This document shows, piece by piece, positions 23,561-26,393 of a stretch of 26,393 bases of DNA. Position 1 is the first letter of the stretch. Every line of letters starts with the position of its first letter. A program made the translations under genes and the position numbers. Source of the stretch: Alistipes sp. GTDB lineage: Bacteria; Bacteroidota; Bacteroidia; Bacteroidales; Rikenellaceae. The notes below the pieces were generated by a model, which saw only the letters and a list, made by a program, of their open reading frames with translations, was not told the DNA's origin and made no database searches. The DNA lies in assembly GCA_020026435.1 (NCBI GenBank), contig JAHHQK010000033.1, positions 1 to 26,393 on the forward strand, in the 5' to 3' direction.

Positions 23561-24079
23561 ATGAAACAGCAGGGATACATACACCTCTACACCGGCAACG
23601 GAAAGGGTAAGACCACGGCAGCTTTCGGGCTGGCCGTGCGGGCATTGTGTGCAGGCAAGAGCGTCTGCATCGGACAGTTCGTCAAGTCGATGAAGTACAA
23701 CGAAACCCGGCTTACGGAGTATTTCCCCCGTTTGAGGATCGAACAGCTGGGGAGCGGTTGCTTCCTTGACCGCCAGCCCGATCCCCACGATGTGGAGCTG
23801 GCCCGGGAAGGACTGCGCCGCTATGCCCGACTGATGGCCGAGGGGGAATGGGATGTGGTGATCCTCGATGAATTGTGTATCGCCCTGCACTTCGGGTTGG
23901 TCGGAGTCGAGGAGGTGCTGGAAGCGCTCCGCCACCGCAAGCCGGAAGTCGAAGTCGTCATCACGGGCCGCTACGCCCCCGCGGAGCTGATTGCGGCGGC
24001 CGATCTGGTGACCGACATGCAGGAGGTGCGTCACTACTACACCCGGGGCGTACTTTCACGCGACGGCATAGACCGATAA
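23561..24079 (+). CDS. cobO: Cob(I)alamin adenosyltransferase (corrinoid adenosyltransferase, CobA/BtuR/CobO type)
   Basis: The 172-residue cytoplasmic enzyme transfers the adenosyl group of ATP to cob(I)alamin or cobinamide to make adenosyl-corrinoids. The P-loop GNGKGKTT occupies residues 12-19, right after YIHLYTG. FVKSMKYNETRL and the Walker-B-like VVILDELCIALHFGLV follow, then VVITGRYAP and ADLVTDMQEVRHYY near the end, all typical of the family. It lacks the N-terminal extension of the Salmonella enzyme, as do many short homologues. No other B12 gene is in the window, so it may serve salvage of imported corrinoids. It appears to be transcribed alone. Confidence 0.95.
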   Translation: MKQQGYIHLYTGNGKGKTTAAFGLAVRALCAGKSVCIGQFVKSMKYNETRLTEYFPRLRIEQLGSGCFLDRQPDPHDVELAREGLRRYARLMAEGEWDVVILDELCIALHFGLVGVEEVLEALRHRKPEVEVVITGRYAPAELIAAADLVTDMQEVRHYYTRGVLSRDGIDR

Positions 24080-24740
24080 TCCTTCCCCACCCGAAAATTA
24101 CCACTCCTCGTCCGTCTCATTCTCAAGGCACACTGACGGCCGTCGCCTGCTCAAGGCATCACCGCAACCGCCGCATCTCGAAGTGTCTCCATGCCTGTCT
24201 CGTTCCGCAGCATCTACCCAAACACCACATCTCGAAGTGCCTCCACGACCATTATGTTTTGAAACACCTTGACGGCCTTCTCATTCCGAATCGGCCACCG
24301 CCTCGGAACATCTCGGGGCATCCTCTGCCCGCCACGGAATCCCATCCCAAGCCACCTCCCGCAGCCACACAAGCCTGCAAGGCCCACATACGGGATTTCC
24401 ACCCCCGCGGAATAATTCCTCCTTCTCCCCGAAGCCTATTCTCTTGCTCCGCACGGTTTTGCACGGTCTTGCACCGTTTTTATCCCCACCAAACTACCGA
24501 GCTTCTTCTCACCGCGTCTTGGCCTCTATCCCCTTTAGCTCCGATAAAACCGCTCCTCCCGACAGTTCCCGACACATCTTCGCCCCCGAAAAAACGAAAA
24601 GCCACGCACCCACAAAGCCGCCCGACAGAATCGCCCGACAAAGCCCCCCCCAAAAAAGCCCCCGACAAAACCACCCTCACCAGCTCCCTTCCCACAAAAC
24701 CCTCGTACACCCGTTCCGGACCTCCGCCCGAGGGAAAATA
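24080..24740. other. C-rich stretch without a credible gene, carrying short repeats
   Basis: About 660 bases between the adenosyltransferase stop and the TPR gene's terminator have no convincing coding sequence on either strand. The open frames present translate into low-complexity Pro/Lys/His-rich text with no family resemblance. The plus strand is strikingly C-rich: in 24601-24660 I count 29 C against 10 G. An 18-nt motif beginning CATCTCGAAGTG occurs at 24174-24191 and 24228-24245, CTCAAGGCA at 24122-24130 and 24150-24158, and CCCGACA five times between 24558 and 24667. GCACGGT repeats at 24451 and 24461, followed by a T run at 24477-24481. Confidence 0.6.
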
Positions 24741-24743
24741 AAA

Positions 24744-24776
24744 AAAGCCGCCATCCCGAATCGGGAAAGCGGCTTT
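24744..24776 (-). terminator. Terminator of the TPR protein gene
   Basis: On the minus strand AAAGCCGC (24776-24769) pairs with GCGGCTTT (24751-24744). An inner stem TCCCG/CGGGA sits above a small internal loop, and a T tract follows (seven A at 24740-24746 on the plus strand). It ends transcription coming from 25760. On the plus strand the stem ends in only three T. Confidence 0.88.
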
Positions 24777-24821
24777 GGGGATAACACCCCGGAAAGGAGG
24801 CGTTATGATTATTTCCGAAGA

Positions 24822-25760
24822 TTATTTCTGGAGATCGGCCAAAGCCTTCTGTGCGCTCTCGACGGCAGGACCTGCGGTCACCTTCTGGAACGAAGCGATG
24901 GCCTGGTCACGCATCTCCTTGGCGTTGTAGGCGGCACCTACCAGGAAGTTGATGTAGCTCTTGTCCTCCTCGTTGTCCTGAGCCTCAACGGCAGCGGGAC
25001 CGTACTCGATCACCTTTGCATAGTCCTTCTTGGCGGTCAAAGCCTGCATACGCACGTTGTGGGCGATAGGGCTCTGGGCGTTCTTCTCCAACATACTCTC
25101 GGCCATGGTCAGCATACCGTCGAAATCGTTGGCAGCCTGCATCTTGGCAACCTGGTTGTTGGTGTAGAGGGCGATCATCTTCTTGGCCTGGGCGGCATCC
25201 TCGGCATATTTGGGGTGGGTCTTGGCGGCGATCTCCTCGTAGATCTCCATACCCTCGACATACTTGCCCAGCTCGCAGTAGCTCATCGCCAGGTTCAATG
25301 CCATGTTGGTGTTGTCGGGATCGGCCTTGTAACCCTTACCGAAGATCTCGGCTGCGGTTGCATAGTCCTTGCTGTTGAAAGCGTCACCACCCTGCTTCTG
25401 ATAAACGCGGGCCTGCCACATATTGGCTTTGTTCATCTGCTGCAGATCGCCGTAAAGCTCAGCTACCTCGGCCGACTTCTGGAAAGCCTTGACAGCCTCC
25501 TCGAAGTTATTGCCCTTGAAGTTCATACCACCCATCATGAAATAGCATTTGGGCAGGGTCTTTTTGGCAGTGGCGACAACCGAAGCAGCCTCCTCGCTGT
25601 CCATACCGTCGTTGATCACCTTCTCGAATTTCTCGGCGGCAGCCTTGAAATCCTTGGCCTGGTACGAAGCTACGGCCTCATTGTAGATACCGGTGATGCT
25701 CTGGGCCGACAAAGTTGCAGTTGCCATCAAGGCAAGCAGCGAAACAAATAAACTTTTCAT
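24822..25760 (-). CDS. Periplasmic tetratricopeptide-repeat protein
   Basis: The 312-residue protein has a signal peptide (MKSLFVSLLALMATATLSA, cleavage after residue 19) and is then almost entirely alpha-helical TPR units. Examples are YNEAVASYQAKDFKAAAEKFEKVI, MMGGMNFKGNNFEEAVKAFQKSAEV, FNSKDYATAAEIFGKGYKADPDN, AMSYCELGKYVEGMEIYEEI and AAYNAKEMRDQAIASFQKV. No enzymatic domain is seen. Such proteins act as protein-protein scaffolds in the periplasm or at the outer membrane. The partner here is unknown. Codon use is very regular, which hints at good expression. It has its own strong promoter and terminator, so it is monocistronic. Confidence 0.88.
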   Translation of the reverse strand: MKSLFVSLLALMATATLSAQSITGIYNEAVASYQAKDFKAAAEKFEKVINDGMDSEEAASVVATAKKTLPKCYFMMGGMNFKGNNFEEAVKAFQKSAEVAELYGDLQQMNKANMWQARVYQKQGGDAFNSKDYATAAEIFGKGYKADPDNTNMALNLAMSYCELGKYVEGMEIYEEIAAKTHPKYAEDAAQAKKMIALYTNNQVAKMQAANDFDGMLTMAESMLEKNAQSPIAHNVRMQALTAKKDYAKVIEYGPAAVEAQDNEEDKSYINFLVGAAYNAKEMRDQAIASFQKVTAGPAVESAQKALADLQK

Positions 25761-25859
25761 TTTTTTGGTTTTTTATTCTTGCTAAAGTAAAATATTGTGT
25801 CCTCTGGAAAAGTCTTGTGCCAATGCCCCAAAAGGTTATCGGACACAAGTACATCATTG

Positions 25860-25891
25860 CAAAATTAAAAAAAAATCCCTTTTGAGCCAAA
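25860..25891 (-). promoter_or_regulatory. Consensus Bacteroidetes promoter of the TPR protein gene
   Basis: On the minus strand TTTG (25891-25888) and TAATTTTG (25867-25860) are separated by exactly 20 nt. Both elements are exact consensus matches, the best promoter in the window. Initiation near 25853 would give a leader of about 93 nt before the ATG at 25760. Confidence 0.75.
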
Positions 25892-25893
25892 TC

Positions 25894-26340
25894 CTAACGC
25901 CTCAAACCCTGAAAAAATTTACTCATCAGGGCTTCGCACTCCCCGGCCAGCACTCCGCTCCGAGTCTGGGTCTTGGGATGAAAAACCCGCTCCGAGTAGC
26001 AGTGGTAGCCTTTTTTGGGGTCGTCGGCTCCCCACACCACACGTCCGACCTGGGCCCAGCCGATGGCTCCGGCGCACATGATGCAGGGTTCGACCGTGAC
26101 GTATAACGTGCAGTTCGGAAGGTATTTCCCGCCCAGGGTCGAGGCTGCGGCCGTGAGTGCCTGCATCTCGGCATGAGCCGTCGGATCGGCCAGCGTCTCG
26201 ACCAGATTGTGACCGCGACCGATCACCGCTCCGCCCGACACGACCACCGCCCCGATGGGCACTTCTCCCTCATCAAACGCCTTTCGGGCCTCGTTTAGTG
26301 CCAGGCGCATGAATTTTTCATCGATTTCGTGTTGTTCCAT
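25894..26340 (-). CDS. tadA: tRNA-specific adenosine deaminase (nucleoside/tRNA deaminase)
   Basis: The 148-residue zinc deaminase converts adenosine to inosine at the wobble position of tRNA-Arg(ACG). The zinc-binding and catalytic motifs are His56-Ala-Glu58 (TAHAEMQAL) and Pro85-Cys86-x-x-Cys89 (VEPCIMCAGAI). EGEVPIGAVVV and the later VVWGADDPKKG fit TadA. Related guanine or cytosine deaminases share these motifs, so the exact substrate is by family resemblance. The length is normal for TadA. It ends 27 nt before the -7 element of the TPR gene, so the two are separate transcription units on the same strand. Confidence 0.9.
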   Translation of the reverse strand: MEQHEIDEKFMRLALNEARKAFDEGEVPIGAVVVSGGAVIGRGHNLVETLADPTAHAEMQALTAAASTLGGKYLPNCTLYVTVEPCIMCAGAIGWAQVGRVVWGADDPKKGYHCYSERVFHPKTQTRSGVLAGECEALMSKFFQGLRR

Positions 26341-26359
26341 AGCATTGGGTTATTTTCGG

Positions 26360-26390
26360 CAAATGTATATAAATCCGCCCGATTTCCACA
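26360..26390 (-). promoter_or_regulatory. Putative promoter of tadA
   Basis: On the minus strand TACATTTG (26367-26360) is an exact TAnnTTTG match. TGTG (26390-26387), one base off TTTG, lies 19 nt upstream. The leader would be about 13 nt. Confidence 0.55.
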
Positions 26391-26393
26391 CCT

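Noticed and set aside
24080..24740. CRISPR array or structural RNA gene (RNase P, SRP RNA) in the gap
   Set aside because: Repeats are too few and unevenly spaced for CRISPR, and none of the conserved core sequences of those RNAs is visible on either strand.
23875..24741. 288-codon plus-strand frame running out of the adenosyltransferase gene
   Set aside because: It starts inside the real gene in another frame and is Pro/His/Lys-rich low-complexity text. No start signal and no recognisable domain. Kept only as a note on the repeats.
24444..25751. 435-codon plus-strand frame covering the TPR gene
   Set aside because: Mostly the antisense of a well-supported TPR protein with its own promoter and terminator.

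Overview
The window looks like a chromosome segment of a gut Bacteroidales bacterium. It is GC-rich with G/C-ending codons, and an Alistipes-like member of the Rikenellaceae is my best guess, not a proof. The evidence is a SusC/SusD pair with a hybrid two-component sensor, surface lipoproteins whose lipidated cysteine is followed by acidic residues, A-rich rather than Shine-Dalgarno leaders, and repeated occurrence of the Bacteroidetes -7 promoter element TAnnTTTG.

Region 1 (1-13992) starts with the 3' part of a tRNA-Gly(GCC). It continues with a complete polysaccharide utilisation locus: a hybrid two-component regulator (HTCS), then a tight co-directional run of GH16 endo-glucanase lipoprotein, SusC-like transporter, SusD-like lipoprotein, a probable surface glycan-binding lipoprotein and a GH3 exo-beta-glucosidase. 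An 18-bp bidirectional terminator closes it. The gene content fits a beta-glucan (laminarin or mixed-linkage 1,3/1,4-glucan) system. The GH16 enzyme would cut glucan at the cell surface, SusCD with the binding protein would import oligosaccharides, GH3 would release glucose in the periplasm, and the HTCS would sense periplasmic oligosaccharide and switch on the operon.

Region 2 (14063-19600) is housekeeping: dxs on the minus strand, diverging from pyrH followed by a membrane-anchored TlpA/ResA-like thioredoxin. A FISUMP/DUF1566-like lipoprotein and then frr follow. The spaces after the thioredoxin gene and after frr are rich in hairpins and short repeats.

Region 3 (19600-24080) has a radical SAM gene on the minus strand. 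It diverges from a small operon of a 59-residue membrane protein (too short for usual gene calling), a ThrE N-domain protein and a ThrE C-domain protein. A LysR-type regulator and a corrinoid adenosyltransferase follow.

Region 4 (24080-26393) has about 660 bases of C-rich, apparently non-coding DNA with small repeats. It is followed by a periplasmic TPR protein and tadA, both on the minus strand.

The window is mostly recognisable biology. The points most worth a second look are the hidden small gene translationally overlapping thrE, the promoters that lie only 4-7 nt from start codons (dxs, radical SAM gene, adenosyltransferase), the palindromes in regulatory gaps, and the two structured or repetitive non-coding stretches at 19310-19800 and 24080-24740.
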